A stretch of 64,000 nt of DNA from Roseiarcus sp963809245 (GCA_963809245.1 CAWEIU010000010.1:124001-188000), one strand, 5' to 3'; numbered from the stretch's first letter, positions 52,168-60,575 are shown. The notes: generated by a model not told the origin, from the letters alone. A program made the numbers and translations.

Positions 52168-52994
52168 CCGCCCGGCTTCATCCCCTGGCTCGCCTCGGCC
52201 TTGCCGAGCCGCTCCAGCATCGGCGGCTCGGTAATTTCCAACCGTGGGCCGAAGCGCCCGTCCAGGACGCCCCGCACCCGAATCCGTTCCCCGGCCAGAC
52301 TCGTCAGCGACGCGCCGGCGCTCTGAAACGCGGTTTGCGATTTTCGCGCGACGACGACGGTGAAGCCGCCGCGTCCGCCAAAATCAAGATAGAAGCGCGA
52401 GCGCCCGGCTCCGACCCGACGCACGACCCCTTCGACGATCACGAATCGCCCGTCTTGCTGCGCGAGTTCTTCGCCGTCCGTCGCGTCCAGGATGGAATAG
52501 TCGGGATCGTTCCAGAGGCCAAGCCCCGCCGTACGCGCGTTTTGCTCGGCGGCGAGCCGCTCGCCGACGCAGCCGCGCGTCTCGAACTCCGGCCTCACTC
52601 GGGCGAAACCGCGGGAAATCAGTTGCTTGGCCGCGGTTTCCCCCTCCGGTGGGACGATGTCGGCGATGATGCGCCCCCAGCGGTCGGGTTTTGGCGAAAA
52701 AATGACGAGTGTGGCTTCTTTGCCGGCCAATCTGTCGCTGAGGAACGCTCGCGCCGCCGCCGCTGTCTGCGGATCGCCGCGCCGTGCGTCCGGCGTGTCG
52801 AGCCCGGCGAGGCGGGCGAGGCGGCCGTCGGCGAGGCGAAGCTCCAGCCGGTCGGTCACCTCGGCGATCCTGATCTTGCCCGCCGCGGCGCCGCAAGCCG
52901 CGACGGCCGGCCGTGGGAGCGCGAGCGCCACGACAAGGACGCCGCCGATCTGTACGAGGCGGCAAATCTTGAGATGCGCGAGATGCCGTTTCAT
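52164..52994 (-). CDS. exported thermonuclease (SNase-like) family protein
   Basis: A 276-residue protein with a signal peptide (VQIGGVLVVALALPRPAVAA). A staphylococcal-nuclease-like fold follows: RLARLAGLDTPDARRGDP, FLSDRLAGKEATLV, DRWGRIIADI, AAKQLISRGFARVRPE, and LAAEQNARTAGLGLW. A second beta-rich part contains VEGVVRRVGAGRSRFYLDFG. SNase domains cleave nucleic acids with Ca2+; catalytic Arg/Glu placement here resembles the family but cannot be verified by eye. Its stop overlaps the protease start. Confidence 0.85.
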   Translation of the reverse strand: MKRHLAHLKICRLVQIGGVLVVALALPRPAVAACGAAAGKIRIAEVTDRLELRLADGRLARLAGLDTPDARRGDPQTAAAARAFLSDRLAGKEATLVIFSPKPDRWGRIIADIVPPEGETAAKQLISRGFARVRPEFETRGCVGERLAAEQNARTAGLGLWNDPDYSILDATDGEELAQQDGRFVIVEGVVRRVGAGRSRFYLDFGGRGGFTVVVARKSQTAFQSAGASLTSLAGERIRVRGVLDGRFGPRLEITEPPMLERLGKAEASQGMKPGG

Positions 52995-53099
52995 GCTAGA
53001 CGCGCCGTGTCGCGAAAGACCGACCGGTCTTTAGCGGCTTTGTCGCTCGCCGTCATGACGTGCGACAAAGGAAACGCTCGGGCTCGCCCGCGCGCCTGG

Positions 53100-53176
53100 G
53101 TCCCGGTAGCTCAGCAGGATAGAGCACAGGTTTCCTAAACCTGGGGTCAGGGGTTCGATTCCCTTCCGGGACGCCA
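53100..53176 (+). tRNA. tRNA-Arg (anticodon CCT)
   Basis: A full cloverleaf. The acceptor stem is GTCCCGG with CCGGGAC, discriminator G and encoded CCA. The D-arm contains TAGCTCAGCAGGATAGAGCA. The anticodon stem CAGGT/ACCTG encloses loop TTCCTAA with anticodon CCT. The T-arm is AGGGGTTCGATTCCCT. It reads AGG codons, a minor Arg codon in GC-rich genomes. tRNA 3' ends are common integration sites, and a near-copy of this one lies at 55117. Confidence 0.96.
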
Positions 53177-53178
53177 TT
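53162..53178 (+). other. attachment-site-like repeat, copy 1 (tRNA-Arg 3' end)
   Basis: CCTTCCGGGACGCCATT, formed by the 3' end of tRNA-Arg plus two flanking bases. It matches 55117-55133 at 16 of 17 positions in the same orientation. Direct repeats of a tRNA 3' end are left by site-specific integration of genomic islands. Confidence 0.5.
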
Positions 53179-53236
53179 TTCACGAGTTCGTGCGCTCGTC
53201 TGCCCCCCGTCCGTGTAGGTACATTCCGACCCTTTC

Positions 53237-53255
53237 GCGTGAGTCTGGCTCACGC
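53237..53255 (+). terminator. hairpin between tRNA-Arg and the secreted-protein gene
   Basis: GCGTGAG, five bases, CTCACGC: a perfect 7-base stem 60 bases after the tRNA. It could end the tRNA transcript. Confidence 0.4.
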
Positions 53256-53347
53256 TAGGACCTGATCGTCGAGCGTCGGTGTTGGGCCTGCAAAAAACCT
53301 AAGCCGCACTCGCACCTAGGCGGTCGTCACCTATGGAGGCAATAGGA

Positions 53348-53773
53348 ATGCAGACCCGCATATCGAAACTGGCGCTGGCCGTCACAGGCGCGGCACTTCT
53401 TGCCGGGGCGTATAGCCTGCCGGCGGCTGCGGCCGAGCAGTATCGTGATATCCACCACCGAATCGTCCACCGGGCCCATTATCCGGTCCACAACAACGAT
53501 CTGATAGTGAGGAGGCGCGTCTATCGCGAGCCGGTCGCCGCGGCTCCCGACGCTTTCCATGATGGGCCCGCGACCATCATCACGGCGCCGGTCGCGATTG
53601 CTGGTACGATCGTCAGCTTGCCATTCCAGGTGGTTGAAGCCGTGTTTCCCCCGCGTACGAACGATCCGCGCGTGCTGGTCGGCGCGCCAGTTCATCTCGC
53701 CGGACAGATCGCGGAATTCCCGTTCTTCGCGATCAACGGCGCCTTCGGCGTGCAGTCGACCTACTATTATTGA
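53348..53773 (+). CDS. secreted hypothetical protein, tandem copy 1
   Basis: A 141-residue exported protein of unknown function. The signal peptide is VTGAALLAGAYSLPAAAAEQ. The mature N-terminus is His-rich (YRDIHHRIVHRAHYPVHNND), then comes a hydrophobic middle (TIITAPVAIAGTIVSLPFQV) and a Tyr-rich end (QSTYYY). GGAGGCAATAGGA precedes the ATG. A nearly identical gene lies at 54321-54743, with the leader and 3' hairpin also duplicated. The His cluster could bind metal; this is inference. Confidence 0.75.
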   Translation: MQTRISKLALAVTGAALLAGAYSLPAAAAEQYRDIHHRIVHRAHYPVHNNDLIVRRRVYREPVAAAPDAFHDGPATIITAPVAIAGTIVSLPFQVVEAVFPPRTNDPRVLVGAPVHLAGQIAEFPFFAINGAFGVQSTYYY

Positions 53774-53779
53774 TCGACT

Positions 53780-53811
53780 CGCGCGCGGCCGCCCCGTGGC
53801 GACCGCGCGCG
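53780..53811 (+). terminator. hairpin after secreted-protein copy 1
   Basis: CGCGCGCGG and CCGCGCGCG flank a 14-base loop directly after the stop codon. The same hairpin follows copy 2, so it belongs to the duplicated unit. Confidence 0.6.
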
Positions 53812-54320
53812 ATCCGTTGGGCCATTTGCCGCGCCCCATTCGCTATCGCGTCGAGAACAGCGCGTATTGCCGCTGGGACGCCGCCCAAGGCCTGAGTCTG
53901 CTCAACAAAAGGGCCTGGAAATCCCACGAACAGCGCCAAATCCCCACGAAAAATCCCACGATTGTTCGTGGCCTGTTCACGCCGTCGCCTCCTATGTCGC
54001 GCAACCCATTGCGACGTGTTGGTCAGGCCCCGCCCCGTCCTGCGCAACGAGGCGCTCGACACCATGTCTGAGCGAGCGGCGATGCACCATGCTCGACGGC
54101 AAATACAGGGGCAAACGCTGATGGTTCTGGAATCGTCAGAGATCGAGAATCTGACGCAGATCGCGGCGCGTCCTCGGTCGGAGGAAATCCGAAAACGATC
54201 ACGCAAAATCCGCCATTTACGCCGTGACGTGAATGGGCTGCATGATGCGGGCCAGATCGGCCTAGCAATAGCCACATTTGAGGCGCGAAACGGCTCCTGT
54301 CACCTATGGAGGCAATAGGA
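53812..54320. other. spacer between the two secreted-protein copies
   Basis: About 500 bases with no gene I can support. Open frames exist on both strands but have no recognisable domain, start context or codon pattern. A small palindrome (CCCACGA...TCGTGGC style, 53935-53975) and an inverted match (AATCGTCAGAGATCGAGAAT region) are present. The last 20 bases are the duplicated leader of copy 2. Confidence 0.5.
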
Positions 54321-54743
54321 ATGCAGATCCGCATATCGAAACTGACGCAGGCCGTCACAGTCGCGGCACTTCTTGCCGGGGCGTATAGCCTGCCGGCGGC
54401 TGCAGCCGAGCAGTATCGCGATATCCACCACCGCATCGTCCACCGGGCCCATTATCCGGTCCACAACAACGATCTGATAGTGAGAAAGCGCGCCTATCGC
54501 GAGCCGGTCGTCGCCGCCGCTCCCGACGCTTTCCATAATGGGCCCGCGACCATCATCACGGCGCCGGTCGCGATTGCCGGTACGATCATCAGCTTGCCAT
54601 TCCGGTTGGTTGAAGCCGTGTTTCCCCCGCGTACGAACGATCCTCGCGTGGTGGTCGGCGCGCCAGTTCATCTCGCCGGACAGATCGCGGAATTCCCGTT
54701 CTTCGCGGTCAACGGCGCCTTCGGCGTGCCGGGCTATTATTGA
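54321..54743 (+). CDS. secreted hypothetical protein, tandem copy 2
   Basis: A 140-residue paralogue of the protein at 53348-53773. It has the same signal (LLAGAYSLPAAAAEQ), the same His-rich stretch, an identical PPRTNDPRV and GAPVHLAGQIAEFPFFA, and a shorter end (GVPGYY). Differences are mostly conservative single residues, pointing to a fairly recent duplication. Leader and terminator-like hairpin are duplicated as well. Function unknown. Confidence 0.75.
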   Translation: MQIRISKLTQAVTVAALLAGAYSLPAAAAEQYRDIHHRIVHRAHYPVHNNDLIVRKRAYREPVVAAAPDAFHNGPATIITAPVAIAGTIISLPFRLVEAVFPPRTNDPRVVVGAPVHLAGQIAEFPFFAVNGAFGVPGYY

Positions 54744-54749
54744 TGGATT

Positions 54750-54781
54750 CGCGCGCGGCCGTCCCGTGGCGGCCGCGCGCG
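54750..54781 (+). terminator. hairpin after secreted-protein copy 2
   Basis: CGCGCGCGGCC, ten bases, GGCCGCGCGCG: a perfect 11-base stem immediately after the stop codon. It is the equivalent of the hairpin after copy 1. Confidence 0.65.
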
Positions 54782-54843
54782 ATGCGTCCGGCTTTTTGCC
54801 GCCTCGCCGCCAGAGACCGAGTCATTCGCTCCGTCGAGTCACG

Positions 54844-54897
54844 CATGTTGCCGAGCAGCGGCGAGAGTAAGTTGCCTTGCTCAACCCCGACGTCCTC
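54844..54897 (-). pseudogene. reverse-transcriptase fragment (remnant)
   Basis: A short minus-strand stretch reads EDVGVEQGNLLSPLLGNM, which resembles the conserved QG...LSPLL motif (RT domain 4 region) of group II intron and related bacterial reverse transcriptases. The flanking sequence does not continue the enzyme, and the YADD box is missing. It is best read as a scrap of a mobile element. Only a short motif supports this. Confidence 0.4.
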
Positions 54898-55608
54898 AAT
54901 CGGGAACGCTTCAGCGCGTTCCGTCATCTGCGCCTAGCTCCACCCAAATCCTGAGCCGACCGCGACTTTTCCGGTCGAGACCCGAGCATCGACTGTCCGT
55001 ACCAAATCGCCTCGATTGCGTCGCAAACGGGTAAGGGCCGCGCGCCGGATAACTCCTTCATCACAAAGACGCCGTTTACGCCCTCACCTTGCATACCGGT
55101 TTGGATTATTCGCGAACCTGCCGGGACGCCATTACTCTTGGTGCGCTTCAGCGAGGCGCTTGTTAGTCTAGATTGGCGGCGCCGGGGAGCGACAGGCATC
55201 CACATGCCCGTGGGCGGCTGGTGGCCATTCCACGCTATCGCCCTCTCTCGGCAATGCGCATTGCGCGGCGCTCCTATTGACCCGTCCGTCGCCGGGCGTC
55301 TCTCGATAATGGAGAGCGTCCCCTAAGAAGTTGACGCCGCCGGGAATCGTCGTCAGTCAATAGCGACGGCGCTTCGCGAGCGCTACGACTGCAGGGGAGC
55401 GATGCTGAATAGGCTCTATTACCGCGACAGCGTCGCAGTACATCGGGAAAGCACAGCGTTGGGAAGCGTCGACCTCGATCTCGCTCCGGGCGGCCAATCA
55501 GCGTACCAGGCTCTTGAATGGTCGACTGTAACCGGGTCGCAAATTGGCGCCGAACTGCACTCGCCGCGCCGACACATGGCGGCCGGTTCGCTTTAGGGCA
55601 ACGACACA
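54898..55608. other. degenerate region before the acyltransferase gene
   Basis: About 700 bases without a gene I can support. It contains the tRNA-like repeat at 55117-55133 and several short open frames with no recognisable domain. Composition changes from GC-rich to more mixed here. It looks like decayed mobile or intergenic DNA plus the promoter of the acyltransferase operon. Confidence 0.5.
55117..55133 (+). other. attachment-site-like repeat, copy 2
   Basis: CCTGCCGGGACGCCATT, a 16-of-17 match to the tRNA-Arg 3' end at 53162-53178, in direct orientation and about 1.95 kb away. Together the two would bracket the tandem secreted-protein genes and the RT scrap. Confidence 0.5.
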
Positions 55609-57015
55609 ATGGTGTTTTCGTCGGTCACGTTCTTGTTTTTCTTTCTACCGATATTTGTCGCTGTTTATTTTCTTGCTCCGACCATATGGGGTAAGAACCT
55701 GGTTACGCTTCTCTTCTCTCTGGTGTTCTATGCCTGGGGAGAGCCAAAATTCGTGCTGATTCTGCTCGCGTCTATCGTATTCAATATGTTTGCGGCTGTA
55801 ATAATTGACAAATACTCGGGAAGCGCGCGTGCTTACGCACTTACGGCAGCAGTGTCAATCAACCTTCTGTTGTTAGTATACTTCAAGTACGCAAATTTCA
55901 TAACGGTCAACCTTGACGCAATGTTGCGTCCAATGGGACTTGCAATAGCAGAGACAAATATTCAACTACCGCTAGGTATATCCTTCTTCACCTTCCACTG
56001 CCTATCGTACGTCATCGACGTGTACCGCCGGCGCTTCAAGGCCAATCGCGATCCTATCGAGGTCGCACTGTATATTGCCCTCTTCCCGCAGCTCGTGGCC
56101 GGACCGATCGTCCGGTACAAGACGGTGGCGCGTCAACTCCGTGCGCGCTCGCACACGCTGTCTCACGCCTCGGCGGGCGCTCGCATTTTCATCATCGGTT
56201 TGGCCCAGAAGGTGCTGATCGCCGACGTCGTCGCGCCGCTGGCGGAAGCCGTGTTCGACTATATTCCGCATCGCTCGATGGTCGAGGCTTGGACCGGATT
56301 GCTGGCTTATACGATCCAAATCTATTTCGACTTCGCCGGGTACTCGAATATGGCGATCGGACTGGGGTTGGTCCTCGGCTTCACCTTTCCACGCAATTTT
56401 CGTCTGCCGTACACCGCCCTGTCCATCACCGATTTCTGGCGGCGTTGGCACATGTCGCTTTCTTCCTGGCTACGCGATTATCTTTACATTCCGCTTGGCG
56501 GCAGCCGGGTCGGCGGCGTTCGGACCTACCGCAACCTGCTCACAGTATTCCTGCTTTGCGGCATTTGGCACGGCGCCAATTGGACCTTCGTCGTATGGGG
56601 CGCGTGGCACGGCGCCTTCCTCATAATGGAACGCTTAGGGCTCGGTGCGCTTCTGGCGCGCGTCACGGCGCCGGTCCGCTGGGCCTACGTGCTGCTGGCG
56701 GTAATGGGAGGTTGGGTGCTGTTTCGCAGCAACGAACTATCGGATGCACTGCAGTTCTATGGAAGTCTGATTGGGCGAGACGGGGTGAGCAACATCAGCT
56801 TCGACCTGCAGGAGAAGCTGAACGCGCGGGTAATCGCGACGCTGGTCGCCGGCTGCGTTTTGGCGGTGGCCCCACGTTTTTGGGTCCGTGGTCCGTCATT
56901 GGCCCTGAAGTTCAAGGCCGCCTCCGATGCGGTCTTCACCTTTGTGTTGTTGATCTTGTCGATGACCAGCGTCGCCGCAAGCACGTACAGCCCATTCATA
57001 TATTTCAGGTTCTGA
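55609..57015 (+). CDS. MBOAT family O-acyltransferase (AlgI-like)
   Basis: A 468-residue multi-pass membrane protein. It opens MVFSSVTFLFFFLPIFVAVY as AlgI does, then has FYAWGEPKFVLILLASIVFN, PLGISFFTFHCLSYVIDVYR, FPQLVAGPIVRY, QIYFDFAGYSNMAIGLGL, FWRRWHMSLSSWLRDYLYIP, and the catalytic His in CGIWHGANWTF. It moves acyl (usually acetyl) groups across the membrane onto an extracellular polysaccharide. The first ~400 bases are clearly AT-richer than the rest, hinting at mosaic or foreign origin. The AlgJ-like partner starts 6 bases after its stop. Confidence 0.92.
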   Translation: MVFSSVTFLFFFLPIFVAVYFLAPTIWGKNLVTLLFSLVFYAWGEPKFVLILLASIVFNMFAAVIIDKYSGSARAYALTAAVSINLLLLVYFKYANFITVNLDAMLRPMGLAIAETNIQLPLGISFFTFHCLSYVIDVYRRRFKANRDPIEVALYIALFPQLVAGPIVRYKTVARQLRARSHTLSHASAGARIFIIGLAQKVLIADVVAPLAEAVFDYIPHRSMVEAWTGLLAYTIQIYFDFAGYSNMAIGLGLVLGFTFPRNFRLPYTALSITDFWRRWHMSLSSWLRDYLYIPLGGSRVGGVRTYRNLLTVFLLCGIWHGANWTFVVWGAWHGAFLIMERLGLGALLARVTAPVRWAYVLLAVMGGWVLFRSNELSDALQFYGSLIGRDGVSNISFDLQEKLNARVIATLVAGCVLAVAPRFWVRGPSLALKFKAASDAVFTFVLLILSMTSVAASTYSPFIYFRF

Positions 57016-57021
57016 TTAGAG

Positions 57022-58137
57022 ATGCTCTATCGTCACCGCCGATATTTCGCCGTTCTTGCGCTGTTGCTGCTGGCGGCGCCGCTGCTCGTTGAGATCGTTC
57101 GGCCAGACAACAAGGCGTTATCCACCGATGAAGCGCGCGAGTTGGCGGCGGCTCCGAGCTTTCCGGTTGGAATCAAAGGGTGGGTCAGGATTCCGGAGCA
57201 GCTAGACGCCTATCTGCGCGATCATTTCGGCCTGCGCGGCGTCTTCATCCGCGCCAATGCGCTGCTGAGCGAGAATCTGCACCAAAACGGCAACAGCTCA
57301 GTCCTGATCGGTGACAACGGAAGGATGTTCTATCGCGGCGACGACATGGTGCGGCAAAGCGCGGGGTTAATCCTGCGCGCTCAGAAGGTGGCCGAAGTGG
57401 CCGACATGCTCGCGGGGATGAAATCTGCGCTTGCCACTCGCGGCGTTCACTTCCTCGTAGCCTCGCCGCCGAATTCAGCGACGATCTACGAAGATCAACT
57501 GCCCATTTGGGCGCGCAATCGCGGACGGCGAACGGAATACGACGCGTTCCTCGACAATCTCGCCGCCCGAGGCGTTCCCGCGGTGGACATGCGGCCGGCT
57601 TTGCGCGCGGCCCGAGAGCAGGGAAAAGTCTATTATATGCACGACACGCATTGGACGCCTCGCGGCGAGCTGGCCGGCTTCAACGCCGTGGTCGCGGCCG
57701 GGGGGCATCCAGACTGGCGGTTGGACGCGGCGACCGCCCTCGGACCGCCCGGCACGCGCAGAGGCGGCGACCTTGCGCGCATGCTCGGCCTTGGCGACGA
57801 CGTGGCGGAGCCGGACGAGGAATTGACGCTTCCTTCCGGAAAGGCGGAGCTGCTCTCTCCACAGCCGTTCGGAACCTATCTGGAAACAGTCGACCGACCC
57901 GGGCCGACGATCATGATTATTGGCAACTCCTTCACCCAGGGGTTTTTCGCGCGGATGCTGCTTCAGCACGCCGCCCGTGTGGTGTGGGTGTATCATCGCT
58001 TTTGCGGCTTCGATTGGAAGTGGATCGACCAGTTTCGTCCGGACGAGGTCTGGTGGATGCCGACAGAACGCTCCATCCTCTGCGGGGCAGGGCTCCGTCC
58101 GAGCCGGTTCCCGCCCGACGCGACGGCTCGGCAGTAG
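57022..58137 (+). CDS. AlgJ/AlgX-like SGNH acetyltransferase partner
   Basis: A 371-residue periplasmic protein with an N-terminal anchor (FAVLALLLLAAPLLVEIV). It has GWVRIPEQLDAYLRDHFGLR, YRGDDMVRQ, PPNSATIYEDQLPIW, the Asp-x-His of YYMHDTHWTPRG (about residues 208-210) and the Ser in IIGNSFTQGF (about 302). These are the catalytic elements of the AlgJ/AlgX SGNH-like family that transfer acetyl groups to polysaccharides. It pairs with the MBOAT protein, which delivers the acyl group. No polymerase or glycosyltransferase cluster is adjacent. Confidence 0.9.
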   Translation: MLYRHRRYFAVLALLLLAAPLLVEIVRPDNKALSTDEARELAAAPSFPVGIKGWVRIPEQLDAYLRDHFGLRGVFIRANALLSENLHQNGNSSVLIGDNGRMFYRGDDMVRQSAGLILRAQKVAEVADMLAGMKSALATRGVHFLVASPPNSATIYEDQLPIWARNRGRRTEYDAFLDNLAARGVPAVDMRPALRAAREQGKVYYMHDTHWTPRGELAGFNAVVAAGGHPDWRLDAATALGPPGTRRGGDLARMLGLGDDVAEPDEELTLPSGKAELLSPQPFGTYLETVDRPGPTIMIIGNSFTQGFFARMLLQHAARVVWVYHRFCGFDWKWIDQFRPDEVWWMPTERSILCGAGLRPSRFPPDATARQ

Positions 58138-58327
58138 GGAGCCGAATTTGAGATTCGGCGCACACAATGAGCGCCAGAATTGCTCTACGATCGCATTCCG
58201 GTCGATGGCGCGGCCTCCTGCGCCATCGTATTGCATTTCAGCAACACCTTGACTGGGCTGTGGCGCGCTTCCCACATGCACAGTCCAAGCCGAACACGTT
58301 CGGCGATCACCGCTTCGAGGAAACGCC

Positions 58328-58651
58328 ATGACCCTTTCCAACGACAGCGTAGTTACGATCCTCGTCGTCGGCATCGTCGCCGGGTGGCTTGCGGGCCAGG
58401 TCGTGCGAGGCGGCGGCTTTGGGCTTGTCGGCGACCTTCTGGTCGGCGTCATCGGCGCTTTCATCGGCGATTGGCTCTTGCCGCGACTTCATATCGCCCT
58501 GGGCGTTGGGATAGTCGCTCAGATCATCGACGCCGCGATTGGAGCGATCATTCTCCTGCTTATCCTCAGACTGCTGGGGGGCGGCGGGCCGCGTTGGGGA
58601 AGAGGCTGGGGACCTGGCGGGTGGGGAGGCTCCTGGCGCCGCCGCTGGTGA
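58328..58651 (+). CDS. GlsB/YeaQ/YmgE family stress-response membrane protein
   Basis: A 107-residue protein with three hydrophobic segments: VVTILVVGIVAGWLAGQVV, GLVGDLLVGVIGAFIGDWLL, and IDAAIGAIILLLILRLLGGG. The GWLAGxxxxGxGFGxxGDxxVGxxGA pattern is the transglycosylase-associated/GlsB family. The C-terminus is Gly/Trp/Arg-rich. Members are induced by general stress; mechanism unknown. The 190 bases upstream hold no supported gene. Confidence 0.87.
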   Translation: MTLSNDSVVTILVVGIVAGWLAGQVVRGGGFGLVGDLLVGVIGAFIGDWLLPRLHIALGVGIVAQIIDAAIGAIILLLILRLLGGGGPRWGRGWGPGGWGGSWRRRW

Positions 58652-58765
58652 CGCGATGCGGGATGTCCCCACATCGCAGCGCCAACGCGTATCGGCTCGT
58701 CCTTCATCGAGGCCAGGACGCCCTTTTTCAATTAGGGCGCTCGAAGCCCTCAGCCGATCATGCGC

Positions 58766-59584
58766 TCAACTGGCATAGGTCACGCCATTCTCGTGTTTGA
58801 CGTGTTGCAATACGGGATCCTCCGTGTGGACCGCGATGAGATTCAATCCACCGGGGAAATAGCGATAGCCCAGTTCGTCGAGGAAGGCTTTGATCACTGT
58901 CTGATCGGATTTTAGAATCTCGACGAAAATTGCAGGCTTGAGCCGCTCCAGCGTCGATCGAGCGCCGCGCAACACTTCGACTTCCATCCCTTCGACATCG
59001 AGCTTGATGAGATCGAGCCGTTCGAGAGCGAGAGAATTGATGGTCACAATCGGCACCGTGTTGCCACCTGCCACATCGTAGGCGATGTTCTGCCCGATGT
59101 GTTCGTTATTTTCGCGCGCCCGCAATTCAAGGCTGCCGAAACTGCCGCGAGCAAAATAGTCTGGTTGTGGAACCGCGAGCGTTCCGTTGCTATCGCCGAG
59201 CGCACAGAGCTTGGCGCGGGCATTCAGGCAATTGTTCAGGGCGATGTTGCCCGCCAGCGCATAATAGATGACCTCTTGCGCTTCAAAGCTGAGCACTTGC
59301 CCCCACCCGTGCATATGACGCGCCCATTCGATCGTATGGACGCCGATGTTGGCGCCGCCGTCGATCGCAACAACGCCATCGCCGAAGTGCTGACGTCGAC
59401 GGGAGAGCAGCGCGAGGACGAAGCCGACTTCGCTCTCGTCATAGCTGGACTGCTGCAGGATCTGATGGCCCACTCCATACGCGAAATTCGATGCCGTGAC
59501 GTTGTAGTCGTTGCGATTGACGATCATCGCGCCATGGTTGGACGCCGCAAGTATGAACGCGATCGGGCGGTGAGGGAATGACAT
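58766..59584 (-). CDS. FkbM family methyltransferase
   Basis: A 272-residue SAM-dependent methyltransferase. The SAM site is VVAIDGGANIGVHTIEWARH, followed by VLSFEAQEVIYYALAGNIAL and LDLIKLDVEGMEVEVLRGA, the diagnostic FkbM motif DVEG. FkbM enzymes O-methylate hydroxyls of sugars, polysaccharides or polyketides. The ATG at 59584 starts MSFPHRPIAF. It is convergent with the stress-protein gene and close to the MBOAT/AlgJ pair, so it might modify the same polymer; that link is inference. Confidence 0.87.
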   Translation of the reverse strand: MSFPHRPIAFILAASNHGAMIVNRNDYNVTASNFAYGVGHQILQQSSYDESEVGFVLALLSRRRQHFGDGVVAIDGGANIGVHTIEWARHMHGWGQVLSFEAQEVIYYALAGNIALNNCLNARAKLCALGDSNGTLAVPQPDYFARGSFGSLELRARENNEHIGQNIAYDVAGGNTVPIVTINSLALERLDLIKLDVEGMEVEVLRGARSTLERLKPAIFVEILKSDQTVIKAFLDELGYRYFPGGLNLIAVHTEDPVLQHVKHENGVTYAS

Positions 59585-59945
59585 TGGGGGAGGCGTCCTT
59601 TTCAGTAAGCTTGGGAGTCCGCGCAGCCCCTCGACGGGCGCGCCCGTAGGGCAGCTTCGGGGTTGCCAATGCTGTGCCGTTTGTGCGCTGCGGTGGGTTG
59701 ATCTTCGTGCGATTCGTGAGGCGAGTTTTCCCCGGTCGGAAACACGCTGAATTCTGCCAACTGGAGCTTGTCTCGGGCTTGTCGCTTGGCGGCCCTGAGC
59801 GCAGTCGGGAATTGGCGCCGCGCGCTGGGGATTGTCGCTGGCCCAGGGCAGGCCCTGCCTTCGCCTCACGGCGCCGTGATCTCGCCTTCACCGCGCCTGA
59901 ATGATCGATGAGAGGGACGGCGCTCAAAGCAACGCGAGGTCAAAC
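59585..59945. other. divergent intergenic region upstream of FkbM gene
   Basis: About 360 bases with no supported gene. It separates the FkbM start from the plus-strand secreted-protein start. Open frames across it have no recognisable features. Confidence 0.45.
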
Positions 59946-60290
59946 ATGTCGAGCGGACGACGCATGCGCGTATTGGCGGCCTTTGCCGCGTTCATTCTTC
60001 CCGCCGCGGCCCACGCCGCATCGGAGACGTCCTGGGACGGAACCTGGATCGGCATGCTCAACAACAGTGAGCCCGTTTCGGTGACGATTTCCGGGGGGAG
60101 GGTGGTCAGCTACGCGATCAGGGGCGGCCAGCCGTTCGACATCGGCTACAGCGAGGTCACCCGCAAGACCGTCGCCTTCGGCGACCATGCGAACTATGAC
60201 GTGAAGATCACCAAAGTCGGCAGCGCAACCGCTTCGGGCTTCGCCCACAGCCCGATGGGGGATGGTTCGGCCACGCTGACGAAGCGATGA
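59946..60290 (+). CDS. small secreted hypothetical protein
   Basis: A 114-residue protein with a signal peptide (MRVLAAFAAFILPAAAHAAS). The mature part is beta-rich: SWDGTWIGMLNNSEPVSVTI, GGRVVSYAIRGGQPFDIGYS, and GFAHSPMGDGSATLTKR. This looks like a small lipocalin-like or META-like barrel of unknown function. The ATG at 59946 is chosen because it leaves the signal peptide near the N-terminus; an ATG at 59901 would add 15 residues. Confidence 0.65.
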   Translation: MSSGRRMRVLAAFAAFILPAAAHAASETSWDGTWIGMLNNSEPVSVTISGGRVVSYAIRGGQPFDIGYSEVTRKTVAFGDHANYDVKITKVGSATASGFAHSPMGDGSATLTKR

Positions 60291-60390
60291 CCGCGCGTCG
60301 ACGCTCTCGTAGACGCTAACGAAATCGCAAGCCTGCTTCGCTGGCGGAGCGCCATCGCTTTCGCCTGCCCGGCCTGCGTCGCTCGCGCGC

Positions 60391-60489
60391 TCATTTCGTG
60401 CTCATGGCGACGAGCCACGCCAGCACGATGGCGATGGTGATCAGCGATGCGGTGATCGCGCGGACGGCTTCGAATTGCAGTTGGATCAT
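60391..60489 (-). CDS. 32-residue single-span membrane protein (small ORF)
   Basis: MIQLQFEAVRAITASLITIA then IVLAWLVAMSTK: a complete 32-codon gene with one hydrophobic helix and charged ends. GAGGGA stands five bases before the ATG. It lies 86 bases downstream of the DUF3309 gene on the same strand. Such short proteins are easily missed; support is the start context and the clean transmembrane pattern. Confidence 0.5.
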   Translation of the reverse strand: MIQLQFEAVRAITASLITIAIVLAWLVAMSTK

Positions 60490-60575
60490 GACATCCCTCG
60501 CGGCGCGCAATGGGATCGTGCGGCGTCAACGCGACGCGCCGGACGGAGTTCCGGCCGGCGCCGCGAGGCCGCCGA

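Noticed and set aside
53053..53253. Minus-strand reading frame across the tRNA with PEGNRTPDPRFRKPVLYPAE
   Set aside because: This is the well-known false protein made by translating the antisense strand of a tRNA; the tRNA itself is clear.
53962..54318. Plus-strand frame between the two secreted-protein copies
   Set aside because: No domain, poor start context and no homology I recognise; it runs into the leader of copy 2.
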